Positions 54,380 through 63,435 of a DNA stretch of 64,000 bases are shown piece by piece. The position numbers were made by a program, and so were the translations under genes. Below the pieces are notes generated by a model. That model had not been told where the DNA came from. It worked only from the letters and a program-made list of their open reading frames with translations, and made no database searches. The first letter of the stretch is position 1. Every line of letters begins with the position of its first letter. This DNA comes from an uncultured Sunxiuqinia sp. (GTDB lineage Bacteria > Bacteroidota > Bacteroidia > Bacteroidales > Prolixibacteraceae), in assembly GCF_947495665.1 (NCBI RefSeq), contig NZ_CANLZV010000002.1, positions 186,001 to 250,000 of the forward strand, read 5' to 3'.

Positions 54380-56077
54380 ATGAGCGATACTATAGATTGG
54401 AGCAAACTGGCAGAAGTGGAACGCATAAAATACGAGAGCAACTACCTTAGAGGAACTTTGGAGGAGAGTTTGGCCGACGAAGTTACCGGCGCTATTGCGG
54501 CCGATGATACGCAGTTGTCGAAATTCCACGGCATTTATCAGCAACACGACCGTGATTTGGAAAAGGAACGTAAACGCCAAAAACTGGAGCCGGCCTTTTC
54601 ATTTTTGATTCGGGTGCGCTTGCCGGGAGGCGTGGCCAGCCCTGCGCAGTGGTTACAAATGGATCAGTTGGCAGATACCCACGCCAACGGAACATTGAAA
54701 CTGACGACCCGTCAGGCTTTTCAATTGCACGGGGTGATCAAGAAAAATCTGAAACCAACCATCCGTGGAATTAATGAGGCCTTGATGGACACCATTGCCG
54801 CTTGTGGCGATGTGAATCGAAATGTGATGTCGCATGCTAACCCCGCTGAATCGGAATTGCACGCGGCTGTTTATAAACTGGCTGGCGATATTTCTGCTCA
54901 CCTGACCCCTCAAACGTCAGCTTATCACGAAATTTGGCTGGATAAGCAGAAAGTAGCCGACAGCAAAACCGAAGTGGAGCCCATTTATGGCAATCGCTAT
55001 TTGCCACGAAAATTTAAGATTGGTGTCGCCATTCCTCCCTACAACGATGTGGATATTTTCTCGCAGGATTTGGGCTTTATAGCCATTGAAGAGGATGGGA
55101 AACTGCTTGGTTACAATGTTACTGCCGGTGGTGGGTTGGGCTCAACCTTTGGAATTCCCGAAGCTTATCCGCGGCTGGCCGATGTTATTGGTTTTTGCAC
55201 GCCCGAGCAGGCGGTAGATTTAGCCGAGAAAATCGTGCTGGTGCAAAAAGACCATGGAGACCGAACCAACCGCAAGCAGGCTCGCTTGAAATACACCATC
55301 GACCGCAAAGGGCTTAATTGGTTTAAAGCAGAAGTGAACAAGTACTTAGGCTATGAACTGCAGCCGGCCAAACCGTTCAAATTCATCCGCAATGGCGATC
55401 GTTACGGTTGGAAGCAAGGTGCCGATGGAAAATGGAGTTTGAACCTGTTTGTTGAGGGCGGCCGGGTAAAAGATACCGACACGCTTCAGTTGAAGACAGC
55501 TCTGCGCGAAGTGGCTGAACAAGTGAAAGATGCCCAGTTTATTCTTACCGGAAACCAAAACCTGATCATTGCCGGAACCAGCGATAAAGACGCAGTGAAC
55601 CGGATTATGAGCAAGTATGGGGTTTGGCCCATGCCTTTGTCTGGTCTTCGCCAAAACACCATTGCCTGTGTGGCTCTGAATACCTGTGGACTGGCTTTTG
55701 CCGAAGCCGAGCGCTACCTGCCAAGCCTGGTTGGAAAGATTGAAACCATTTTGGAAGAATACGATTTGCTGAAACAGGAAATTGTGATTCGCATGACGGG
55801 TTGCCCCAATGGCTGCGGACGTCCATACCTGGCCGAGATTGGTTTCATTGGGAAATCACTGGGGCATTACAACCTCTATTTGGGAGGGAATTTCAACGGT
55901 ACACGCTTGAATACCCTCTACAAGGAAACTCTTTCCGAAGAAGAAATATTGGCTGAGCTACGGCCCATTATTGCCGATTATGCCACCAGCAGAGAAGAAG
56001 GCGAAAGCTTTGGTGATTTTGTAATTCGAAAGGGATACGTCAAGGAAACCAAACAAGGAAAAGATTTTAAACATTGA
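54380..56077 (+). CDS. cysI: Assimilatory sulfite reductase hemoprotein
   Basis: 565 residues, the usual length. The siroheme/4Fe-4S cysteines are visible as [21 protein letters not shown] (C-x5-C) and [16 protein letters not shown] (C-x3-C). Substrate-binding arginine/lysine segments [21 protein letters not shown] and [16 protein letters not shown] are present. It reduces sulfite to sulfide with six electrons from CysJ, feeding MetY and cysteine synthesis. 79 bp after cysJ. Confidence 0.96.
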   Translation: MSDTIDWSKLAEVERIKYESNYLRGTLEESLADEVTGAIAADDTQLSKFHGIYQQHDRDLEKERKRQKLEPAFSFLIRVRLPGGVASPAQWLQMDQLADTHANGTLKLTTRQAFQLHGVIKKNLKPTIRGINEALMDTIAACGDVNRNVMSHANPAESELHAAVYKLAGDISAHLTPQTSAYHEIWLDKQKVADSKTEVEPIYGNRYLPRKFKIGVAIPPYNDVDIFSQDLGFIAIEEDGKLLGYNVTAGGGLGSTFGIPEAYPRLADVIGFCTPEQAVDLAEKIVLVQKDHGDRTNRKQARLKYTIDRKGLNWFKAEVNKYLGYELQPAKPFKFIRNGDRYGWKQGADGKWSLNLFVEGGRVKDTDTLQLKTALREVAEQVKDAQFILTGNQNLIIAGTSDKDAVNRIMSKYGVWPMPLSGLRQNTIACVALNTCGLAFAEAERYLPSLVGKIETILEEYDLLKQEIVIRMTGCPNGCGRPYLAEIGFIGKSLGHYNLYLGGNFNGTRLNTLYKETLSEEEILAELRPIIADYATSREEGESFGDFVIRKGYVKETKQGKDFKH

Positions 56078-56090
56078 AACGGAGGGAATC

Positions 56091-56831
56091 ATGGAATTAC
56101 CGGCAATATTTATAGGTAGAAAATTATCAGCATTGACCCGAAAATGGCTGGTCAGCGAGCAGATTCGCTTTATTGAGCAGCCGCTGATTCGGATTACATA
56201 TCGTAAACCGGATGTCGCCTTATTTAACTCCTGGCAAGGCAGCAGTAAAAAATGGGTGGTAACCAGTTCGTATGCGGCCCACTGGCTGTTGCGCTTTGCG
56301 GATCGTATTGGCTTTGAAAAAGGAGAGCAGGTGTATTGCCTTTCAGAAAAGCAGGAAGGAATTTTAACCCGCTGTGGGGTGAAGGTCCTACGGCCTGCAT
56401 CGCCCAATGCCTATGCTTTGGCCGAGCTGCTGCTGAAGGAGGATAAGCATAAAAAGATTGTTTACCTGCGCGGAAATAAATCGCTTAATCCTTTGGAGGA
56501 AATGTTGGATCAATACCAGCAGGATTGGCAGGCTGTTGAAGTCTACAAAAATACCTCCATCGAAATTTTGATGAATGAGGTGTTTGACGGCTACCTGTTT
56601 TTTAGCGAGAGCGCCATTAAAAGCTACAAGGCGTCGGGTAATTTCCCGCCACCCAAGGCGCCGGTTTTAGCCAATGGCAACCGGACGGCGCAGGCTGCCT
56701 GGGCCGAATTCCCTAACTTAGTTCTCGAATCGCATGAGCAGGAAGAGCTTTCGTTTGTTAAATATGCGATTCGGCGGATTACCGAGAAATTGAATGAGCC
56801 GGAACCCAAGCACCGAATCATCATTGAATAA
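56091..56831 (+). CDS. hemD: Uroporphyrinogen-III synthase (HemD-like)
   Basis: 246 residues. Divergent in sequence like all HemD proteins, but KKWVVTSSYAAHWLLRFA, KIVYLRGNKSLNPLEEML, VYKNTSIE and GYLFFSESAIKSY occupy the expected places of the two-domain fold. It makes uroporphyrinogen III, the substrate of the methyltransferase at 57751, so the operon carries its own supply for siroheme. 13 bp after cysI. Confidence 0.85.
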   Translation: MELPAIFIGRKLSALTRKWLVSEQIRFIEQPLIRITYRKPDVALFNSWQGSSKKWVVTSSYAAHWLLRFADRIGFEKGEQVYCLSEKQEGILTRCGVKVLRPASPNAYALAELLLKEDKHKKIVYLRGNKSLNPLEEMLDQYQQDWQAVEVYKNTSIEILMNEVFDGYLFFSESAIKSYKASGNFPPPKAPVLANGNRTAQAAWAEFPNLVLESHEQEELSFVKYAIRRITEKLNEPEPKHRIIIE

Positions 56832-56893
56832 AGGTGTCACAGGCTGTTTGCCGGAAACTAGAAAGAAATAAATGGTTTAAAAGAAAGGTAATA

Positions 56894-57697
56894 ATGAAAC
56901 GAATTTCCATATTAGGTTGTGGCTGGCTGGGCTTTCCCCTGGCCGGGCAATTGCTTGCCAAGGGTTTTGAGGTAAAAGGGTCGGTGACCAGCCGATCGAA
57001 GTTGAAAACGCTGAAGGCCGCCGGAATAAAGCCCTACCGCCTGGTGCTTGACGTCGATAAAGTTCAGCTGAAAGATCAGTCGTTTTTTGATACGGACTTG
57101 GTTATTGTGGCTATTCCTCCCAAACGCGATACGTATATCGAAACCATTTTTCCGGAGCAAATCAAGCAGTTGGTGAAGTTGCTGGAAAAATTTCAGGTGC
57201 CACGGGTACTGTTTATCTCCTCCACCTCGGTTTACAATGAGCTGGACGGAGTGGTTCGCGAGGACGATGTTTTGCTGCCCGAAAAATCATCGGGGAAAGC
57301 GCTGGTGCTGGCGGAATACCTGTTGACCAGTAATTCGCATTTTAAAACAACCGTGCTTCGCTTTGGCGGTTTGATTGGAGCCGACCGGAATCCGGCGCGC
57401 TTTCTGAGTCGTAAAACAACAGCCATCAGTGGCTCCAAGCCGGTGAATCTGATTCATTTGGAGGATTGCCTGCAGATTATTCAACGCATCATCGACAAGC
57501 AGCTTTGGGGCGAAACCCTGAATGCCTGCTGTCCGGCTCATCCATCGCGTCAGGAGTTTTACGAGAAAGCCGCAGCGGTTTCCGGTGTGCCGGCACCTGC
57601 CTTTCATGATGAACCAGAGCCTTACAAATTGGTGGACAGCAGCAAGCTGATGCATCTGCTCGATTACCAGTTCATTTATCCAAGTCCGATAGATTAA
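56894..57697 (+). CDS. NAD(P)-binding epimerase-like protein (YeeZ-type SDR)
   Basis: 267 residues from the ATG at 56894 (the frame is open from 56834). The Rossmann loop is RISILGCGWLGFPLAGQLLAKGFEVKGSV. LVIVAIPPK and VLFISSTSVYNELDGVVREDD follow, similar to E. coli YeeZ. Enzymatic reaction unknown. It sits in the middle of the siroheme genes, so it may serve the operon's metabolism, but there is no direct evidence. Confidence 0.82.
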   Translation: MKRISILGCGWLGFPLAGQLLAKGFEVKGSVTSRSKLKTLKAAGIKPYRLVLDVDKVQLKDQSFFDTDLVIVAIPPKRDTYIETIFPEQIKQLVKLLEKFQVPRVLFISSTSVYNELDGVVREDDVLLPEKSSGKALVLAEYLLTSNSHFKTTVLRFGGLIGADRNPARFLSRKTTAISGSKPVNLIHLEDCLQIIQRIIDKQLWGETLNACCPAHPSRQEFYEKAAAVSGVPAPAFHDEPEPYKLVDSSKLMHLLDYQFIYPSPID

Positions 57698-57750
57698 CTG
57701 GAACAAGTTGTGCGTAGCGAGTAGAAAGTAGTTAGGAGGAAAAAGTATCC

Positions 57751-58548
57751 ATGTCAAGAACTAAAACAGAGCACTCAAACGAGGAGGCACGAAGCCCAAA
57801 GAACCACTTGATTTCCATTGTGGGCGCAGGGCCGGGAGATCCGGAATTGCTTACCATTCGGGCTCTTCGCCGGCTGGAACAGGCGGATGTGATCCTGTAC
57901 GATGCCTTGCATGGCACCGGGATTTTGGAGCTGGCAAAACCGTCAGCCCTGAAAATTTATGCCGGCAAACATTACCAGGATGGTCAGCACCAAACCGAGC
58001 GGCAGGACAACATACACCGCCAGTTGAAACAATTTGCTGGGGAAGGCAAGCGGGTGGTGCGCTTGAAAGCAGGCGATCCCTTTATTTTTGGGCGGGGCGC
58101 CGAAGAACTGGCCTTTTGTTTTCAGGAAAAACTAAATGTGGAAGTCGTGCCGGGCATTACAGCCGGACTGGCTGCGGCCAGCTGTTTTCACATTCCGGTA
58201 ACGCTGAGAAATGTCAATAGCATGGCCCTGTTTTATACGGGGCATAAACGCAACGGCGGTTTTGAAAACATGGATGAAGTAGCTGCGGTAATCAAAGCCA
58301 AAGCTCCGGTTATGGTTTACATGGGCCTGAAAAACCTGCAGCTGCTGGCCAGCGAATTGCAGCGCCGGGAAGTTTCGGGCGATGTACCGCTCCAAATCGT
58401 TAGTCGGGTAGGGCACCCCGATCAGCAGTTGTTCACCTCTTCCCTGGCACAAATTGAATCGGATTTAACTCGAATCGATCCTCCGATGCCATCGGTTATC
58501 CTCATTGGTAGCCATGCCCATCAGGTTACCGCAACCACCGTAGTTTAA
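57751..58548 (+). CDS. cobA: Uroporphyrinogen-III C-methyltransferase (SUMT)
   Basis: 265 residues. ISIVGAGPGDPELLTIRALRRLEQADVILYDAL, RVVRLKAGDPFIFGRGAEELAF, VEVVPGITAGLAAASCFHIPVTLR and APVMVYMGLKNL are the standard SUMT motifs. It methylates uroporphyrinogen III twice with SAM, giving precorrin-2, the substrate of the 52044 gene product. Last gene of the sulfite/siroheme operon. Confidence 0.95.
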   Translation: MSRTKTEHSNEEARSPKNHLISIVGAGPGDPELLTIRALRRLEQADVILYDALHGTGILELAKPSALKIYAGKHYQDGQHQTERQDNIHRQLKQFAGEGKRVVRLKAGDPFIFGRGAEELAFCFQEKLNVEVVPGITAGLAAASCFHIPVTLRNVNSMALFYTGHKRNGGFENMDEVAAVIKAKAPVMVYMGLKNLQLLASELQRREVSGDVPLQIVSRVGHPDQQLFTSSLAQIESDLTRIDPPMPSVILIGSHAHQVTATTVV

Positions 58549-58690
58549 TCCAGCTTAAACACTTTAAGAGTCAACTTTATTCTTCTCCTTAGGAGAATTA
58601 CTTCCCAATAAGGATGAAATGGTCTTAATTTCGAAACATTAAAAATGTTTTCAAGGTATATTCTTGTAAACGTTTTTAAATCTTAAAGTT

Positions 58691-59236
58691 ATGCGAAAGT
58701 TTACTGTGTTTCTTTTTGTTCTTGGGCTTCTGATTACAACATCTTGTGAAAGAGCAGATTTTCAGGATGGTTTTTCAGAGGAAGTCGCGTTAAAAAGTGC
58801 TGAAATGAAAATGACCCGGAATTTCAGGGCTCATCTCTCTTCCGATCAGGAGGTCGCTGCTGTTCCGGTAGAATCCATGGCTACGGGGCAGGCAATTTTC
58901 CAGCTAAGCAAAGATGGAATGAGTTTGCACTATAAGTTGATTGTTGCAAATCTGGAAGATGTTTTGATGGCGCATATCCACATGGCACCTGCCGGTGCTA
59001 ATGGAGGTGTTGTGGCCTGGCTGTATCCATCAGGTCCTCCTCCGGCGCTTCTGGCTGGAACAACAAACGGAATACTGGCTGAAGGAACGATTATGGCAGA
59101 CCATTTGGTTGGCGACTTAGCCGGAATGACACTGCATGATTTGGTTAAGGAGATGAAGAAGGGTGGAACTTATGTCAATGTGCATACCAGCGCGTATCCT
59201 GCGGGTGAAATACGGGGCCAAATTAGTGGAGAGTAA
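58691..59236 (+). CDS. CHRD-domain lipoprotein
   Basis: 181 residues. Lipoprotein signal MRKFTVFLFVLGLLITTSC, then a ~120-residue CHRD domain (FRAHLSSDQEVAAVPVESMATGQAIFQLSKDGMSLHYKLIVANLEDVLMAHIHMAPAGANGGVVAWLYP ... YVNVHTSAYPAGEIRGQI). The CHRD domain is named after chordin and is common in secreted bacterial proteins; its function is not known. Single-gene unit with a terminator. Confidence 0.93.
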   Translation: MRKFTVFLFVLGLLITTSCERADFQDGFSEEVALKSAEMKMTRNFRAHLSSDQEVAAVPVESMATGQAIFQLSKDGMSLHYKLIVANLEDVLMAHIHMAPAGANGGVVAWLYPSGPPPALLAGTTNGILAEGTIMADHLVGDLAGMTLHDLVKEMKKGGTYVNVHTSAYPAGEIRGQISGE

Positions 59237-59257
59237 GATTTGTTTTATGTTTTTTTT

Positions 59258-59290
59258 AAGCCTCTCACGCGCGTTGAGGGGCTTTTGTTT
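59258..59290 (+). terminator. Terminator of the CHRD gene
   Basis: AAGCCTCTCA (59258-59267) pairs with TGAGGGGCTT (59275-59284) with one G-U pair, followed by TTGTTTTTTTG. Confidence 0.85.
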
Positions 59291-59420
59291 TTTTGTTTTC
59301 AGCCACATAGCCTGTCCGAATAAAAACACGGGAGGATTTAATCGTTATTTACTTGCATTTTTTGGTGAACTGTTACTTTATTTAAGCTGTTTAAGTGCTG
59401 GAAGATTTTAAAAAATAACC

Positions 59421-62192
59421 ATGGATTCAGTATTTATTCAAGTACAACAAGCCTTGGGAAAACCGTATAGAGATCTGAATTTTTTGCTGAAGTGCTTTGC
59501 CGAAGTTTTAACGGAAAGCAACAAGCAGGAATTAGTGACTTATATTCCCTGGATCAGCCCTTCAGTAGAACCCCCTCAGCATTTATTACTTAGCAACGAC
59601 TATATTCACATGCAATCCATGTGTTTTCAGCTACTCAACCTGGTGGAAGTGAATGGAGCCGTGCAAAGCCGGCGAACCAAAGAGGAGGAGGACATGAGTC
59701 ATGTGAATGGCTTGTGGGCCATCAACTTCAAAATGCTGAAGGAGAAAGGGATTACCGAGCAGCAAATTCTGGAGGTTTTGCCTCAGGTGTTGGTTGAGCC
59801 CGTGCTTACCGCGCATCCTACCGAAGCCAAGCGCTCGGTGGTGCTGCAGGAGTATCGCAAATTGTATTTGCTGCTGCTTAAGCGCGAAAACCAGATGTAT
59901 ACCCGGATTGAGCAGGACGATATCCGGGACGAGATTAAGCAAATTCTTCACCGCCTGTGGAATATTGGTGAAATATATATTGAAAAGCCCCGGCTGGAGT
60001 CGGAGCTGGACAACATTCTGCATTACCTTACCGAGGTGTTTCCGGATGTGGTTGTTTTACTGGACAAGCGCCTGAGGCAAGCCTGGAAAGAGTCTGACTT
60101 TGACCTTTCGCTGCTGAACGACTGCGATTTGTTTCCGGGGCTGGCCTTTGGAAACTGGGTGGGCGGCGACCGCGACGGACATCCGCTGGTAAGTCCGGAG
60201 ATTACCCGCATGACCTTGACCAAGCTTCGGACGCATGCGTTTATCATTGTGAAAAAAGAGTTGCTGGCCCTGGCGCAAAAACTAAGCATTTACCTCGATA
60301 TTGAGGAGGTAAGCGATGCCTTTGCCTGGCGTGTTCGGCAATTGGCCGAGGAGCTGGAAGGCCCCGGACAAAAGATTCTTCAGGAACATAACAAGGAAAT
60401 TTTTAAGGCTTATGTGATGCTTTTGCTTCACAAAATACCGATTGATTTAAGCCAGGAATACAACATGAAGCTGGATGACCGGCCCAACAGTTACCAAAAT
60501 TCCGACCAGCTGATTGAAGACCTGAATGAGTTGGGCAGGGAAATGGTGCACTACGGCATTCCGGAAGTGGCTCAGGTGGATGTGGGGCGCTGCAAACGCT
60601 TGCTGAAAGTGTTTGGCTTTCATTTGGCGCAGCTGGATATCCGTCAGAACAGCCAGTACCACGAAAAAGCCCTTTCGCAGCTGGTGGTGGCTTCGCTGGG
60701 CGAAAACAAAGACAGCCGGATGGGCGCGTCACTTGAGGGAAAGCGGGCCTTTCTGGACACCGAACTGAAAACCAACCGGCCGTTTCTGGTGAACCATACC
60801 GACATTGGAGCGGAAGCCCGCAATGTGATTGAAAGTTTGCAGGTGGTGAGTGACCACGTCAACAAATACAGCTCCCGGTCCATCGGGAAGCTCATTATCA
60901 GCATGACCCGGAACACCGAAGATTTGCTGACCGTTTACCTCTTTATGCGCGAAGTTGGTTTGGCTTTGAAACACGGGCAATGGCTGGCGGCCAAGCTGCC
61001 GGTGGTTCCGCTGTTTGAAACCATTGAGGATTTACAGGCCAGTCCGGCCATTCTGGACGATTTCCTGAGTCATCCGGTGGTGAAAAACAGCCTGAAGTAC
61101 CAGCAGGAACTGCGTCAATCCGAGCAGCTTTACCAGGATGTGATGATTGGGTACAGCGACAGCAATAAAGACGGCGGAATTCTGGCGAGCAGCTGGTTTT
61201 TGCACGAAGCGCAGCAGCAATTGACTGAGGTAGGCCGGAAACATGGCGTCATCATCCGGTTTTTCCATGGTACCGGTGGAAGCATCAGCCGTGGATCGGG
61301 GCCTTCGCACTGGTTCATTAAAACCCTGCCGCTGGGCTCCATCAACGGAAACCTGCGGGTTACCGAACAGGGCGAAACCATCGAACGCAAATATGCGCAC
61401 AAGGTGAATGCGGCCTATAACCTGGAGCTGATGCTGGCCAGCGTGACGGCCCAGTCGCTCTTGCACAAGCACTTTCCGGAGGAAAATGAAGAGGTGGCGG
61501 GCTTGTTTCATCAGCTGGGCGAACGGGGACGCACTTTTTACCGCGAACTGATTGGCGATCCCGACTTCATTCGGTTTTTTGCCGAGGCCACGCCCATCGA
61601 TGTCATTGAGTCGAGCAAAATTGGCTCGCGGCCTGCCCGGCGAACGGGTAAACGCTCGATGGACGATTTGCGGGCCATTCCGTGGGTGTTTAGCTGGTCG
61701 CAGTCGCGCTTCAACATTACGAGTTGGTACGGCGTGGGTTCGACCCTGAAAGAACTTCAAACCCAAAAATCAGAAGAATACGACAAACTGTGCCGGCTGG
61801 TGGCCTATGATCCGTTTGTGCGCTACGTCATTACCAACCTCGATTCGAGCCTGGCATCGACCGACGAAAAAATTATGGATAAGTATGCCAGTTTGGTTGA
61901 AGATGCCGCCATTCGCGAACGCCTGATGGGACGCATCAAGCAGGAATTGAGCTTAACGCGCGAAATGTTGAGTGATTTACTGCAAAAACCAATTTACGAA
62001 AGACGAAAAAATCATTATTTTTCAACCCTGTTGCGGGCCGAAGCTCTAAATAATTTGCATGAAGCCCAAATCCAACTGCTCCGCAAGTGGCGGACAAGCA
62101 GAAGCAAGCAATTACCAGAGGAAAAAGATCATCTTTTTGCTTTGCTCCAATGTGTGAATGCGATTGCCAACGCACTGGGTTCAACCGGATAA
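59421..62192 (+). CDS. ppc: Phosphoenolpyruvate carboxylase
   Basis: 923 residues, normal length. It makes oxaloacetate from PEP and bicarbonate. Active-site motifs: VLTAHPTEAKR, GNWVGGDRDGHPLV, MIGYSDSNKDGG, RPARRTGKRSMDDLRAIPWVFSWSQ. The FHGRGG loop reads FHGTGGSISRGSGPSH, so the conserved arginine is threonine. The C-terminus ends ALGSTG where most enzymes end with QNTG. Only 12 bp lie between its stop and a carbonic-anhydrase-like gene, suggesting coupled bicarbonate supply. Confidence 0.95.
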   Translation: MDSVFIQVQQALGKPYRDLNFLLKCFAEVLTESNKQELVTYIPWISPSVEPPQHLLLSNDYIHMQSMCFQLLNLVEVNGAVQSRRTKEEEDMSHVNGLWAINFKMLKEKGITEQQILEVLPQVLVEPVLTAHPTEAKRSVVLQEYRKLYLLLLKRENQMYTRIEQDDIRDEIKQILHRLWNIGEIYIEKPRLESELDNILHYLTEVFPDVVVLLDKRLRQAWKESDFDLSLLNDCDLFPGLAFGNWVGGDRDGHPLVSPEITRMTLTKLRTHAFIIVKKELLALAQKLSIYLDIEEVSDAFAWRVRQLAEELEGPGQKILQEHNKEIFKAYVMLLLHKIPIDLSQEYNMKLDDRPNSYQNSDQLIEDLNELGREMVHYGIPEVAQVDVGRCKRLLKVFGFHLAQLDIRQNSQYHEKALSQLVVASLGENKDSRMGASLEGKRAFLDTELKTNRPFLVNHTDIGAEARNVIESLQVVSDHVNKYSSRSIGKLIISMTRNTEDLLTVYLFMREVGLALKHGQWLAAKLPVVPLFETIEDLQASPAILDDFLSHPVVKNSLKYQQELRQSEQLYQDVMIGYSDSNKDGGILASSWFLHEAQQQLTEVGRKHGVIIRFFHGTGGSISRGSGPSHWFIKTLPLGSINGNLRVTEQGETIERKYAHKVNAAYNLELMLASVTAQSLLHKHFPEENEEVAGLFHQLGERGRTFYRELIGDPDFIRFFAEATPIDVIESSKIGSRPARRTGKRSMDDLRAIPWVFSWSQSRFNITSWYGVGSTLKELQTQKSEEYDKLCRLVAYDPFVRYVITNLDSSLASTDEKIMDKYASLVEDAAIRERLMGRIKQELSLTREMLSDLLQKPIYERRKNHYFSTLLRAEALNNLHEAQIQLLRKWRTSRSKQLPEEKDHLFALLQCVNAIANALGSTG

Positions 62193-62204
62193 AAACGATT
62201 GAGA

Positions 62205-62900
62205 ATGAATAGTACGATTGACAAGCGCATCAAAGCGCTTTTCCCGAATGCCTTGCCGCATGAGCAGGTAATTAATGAATATTACTACCGGATGATTACG
62301 GAATTTGGCATGGAAATGGATAAAACCATTGCCGCCGTTTCGCTTTGTCCCGACGAGCTGAACAACGTAGTCATTGAAAAAATTCGAAGTTATTTTGGCA
62401 ATGTGTTTCACCTGGGAGGCCTGGCCGGCTATCCGTTTTCGGGCGAAACCGGTTTTAACGCTTTCGGCGATCACATTCCCGACAATGGAACTGCCTTTAT
62501 CTTTTTCGGACCGCACCTGGCCATCGATGAAAAAAGCCTCGGCTTTGTGCACCGCATCGGGCAGGCGCGTGGCACCCTTTCCTGCGGCGCGGCCTTTGGA
62601 GCTTACCGCATGTTGCTGGAGCAACCCGGCGAGCCGGTGGTTTTAAACCCCGACGATTATCAGCAAGGCCGCATCCGGCAAATGCTGGCGCCCAAGCTCG
62701 ATCTTATTCCCACGCTGCAGCCCGAACCCAAGGTGATGGATATTCTGTTTGACGAAAGCCATGAGTTTATTGTCCGCCAATCGCAACGCATCAAGGAACG
62801 CTTTAAAGCCGAAAAGGTGGTATTGATGGGCGCTTTTGTGGTAAACACCCCCTTGCACATGCCCGACTACCTGCAGGTGAAATACTTCGAACAACTGTAG
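62205..62900 (+). CDS. LCIB-type carbonic anhydrase-like protein
   Basis: 231 residues from the ATG at 62205 (a TTG at 62199 is also in frame). The sequence follows the LCIB carbonic anhydrase family, first known from algal limiting-CO2-inducible proteins: VSLCPDELN (zinc cysteine C48), HLGGLAGYPFSGETGFNAFGDHIPDNG, FFGPHLAID (histidine H104) and RIGQARGTLSCGAAFGAY (cysteine C127). The Cys-His-Cys set fits the beta-type zinc site of that fold. Directly after ppc, whose substrate is bicarbonate. I rate the family likely but activity untested. Confidence 0.72.
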   Translation: MNSTIDKRIKALFPNALPHEQVINEYYYRMITEFGMEMDKTIAAVSLCPDELNNVVIEKIRSYFGNVFHLGGLAGYPFSGETGFNAFGDHIPDNGTAFIFFGPHLAIDEKSLGFVHRIGQARGTLSCGAAFGAYRMLLEQPGEPVVLNPDDYQQGRIRQMLAPKLDLIPTLQPEPKVMDILFDESHEFIVRQSQRIKERFKAEKVVLMGAFVVNTPLHMPDYLQVKYFEQL

Positions 62901-62956
62901 ATTGTTTGTATCATACTGCTGATCGGATGACTCGAAGTTCATCCGGTCAGTCAATA

Positions 62957-62980
62957 ACAGCGGCAAGAGATGTCGCTGTT
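62957..62980 (+). terminator. Hairpin after the LCIB-like gene
   Basis: AACAGCG pairs with CGCTGTT around a short loop. A second hairpin (GATCGGATGA with TCATCCGGTC) precedes it at about 62923-62949. T runs are weak, so termination is only probable. Confidence 0.45.
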
Positions 62981-62993
62981 CCGTGCGTGTCGG

Positions 62994-63201
62994 TTTAGTC
63001 ACGGCCTCCCCAATCAAAAAGTGAATGCATGACGATTTAGTCACGGCTTCTCCAACCAAAAAGTGAATGCATGACGATTTAGTCATGGGCTCCCCAGCCG
63101 AAAAGGAATGCGTGACGGTTTAGTCATAGGCTCCCCAGCCGAAAAGGAATGCGTGACGGTTTAGTTACGACCTCCCCAATTAAAAAGTAAGAGCATGTTG
63201 G
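62994..63201. repeat. Five-copy tandem repeat, 41-42 bp unit
   Basis: Units begin TTTAGT at 62994, 63036, 63078, 63119 and 63160. Each carries a CTCCCCA-like block, an AAAAAGT/AAAAGG block and GCATGACG or GCGTGACG. Copies 1-2 and copies 3-4 are most alike, suggesting stepwise duplication. On the minus strand the repeat is read through by a spurious frame. It lies in a 535-bp gap between the LCIB-like and DUF6261 genes; 63202-63435 holds nothing recognised. Confidence 0.85.
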
Positions 63202-63435
63202 TTTTCTTATTTGCTTAGCAAAAATCATTCAGACAGATGTTTAACTCATGCCGTTTCAAAACAAAGCCTGGAGATGAATTCGCCGATTAATATGTTGAAG
63301 AAAACATTTTGGCAGTAAAATAATTAAACTATTTTATTGTAAATGGTTGTACAATTAATTAATCAGTCGCTTTTTTATTTGATTTTTAGCTTGATTAAGA
63401 GACTGATAATCATACATCACTTAAAAGAAACGAAT

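Noticed and set aside
58581-58596. Palindrome TTCTCC-T-AGGAGAA region after cobA as terminator
   Set aside because: No T run follows, so I did not call it a terminator; it may be an operator or chance.
62643-63086. 147-codon minus-strand frame with repeated MTKSSCIHFL
   Set aside because: It lies opposite the LCIB-like gene and the tandem repeat; the repeat in the peptide just mirrors the DNA repeat.
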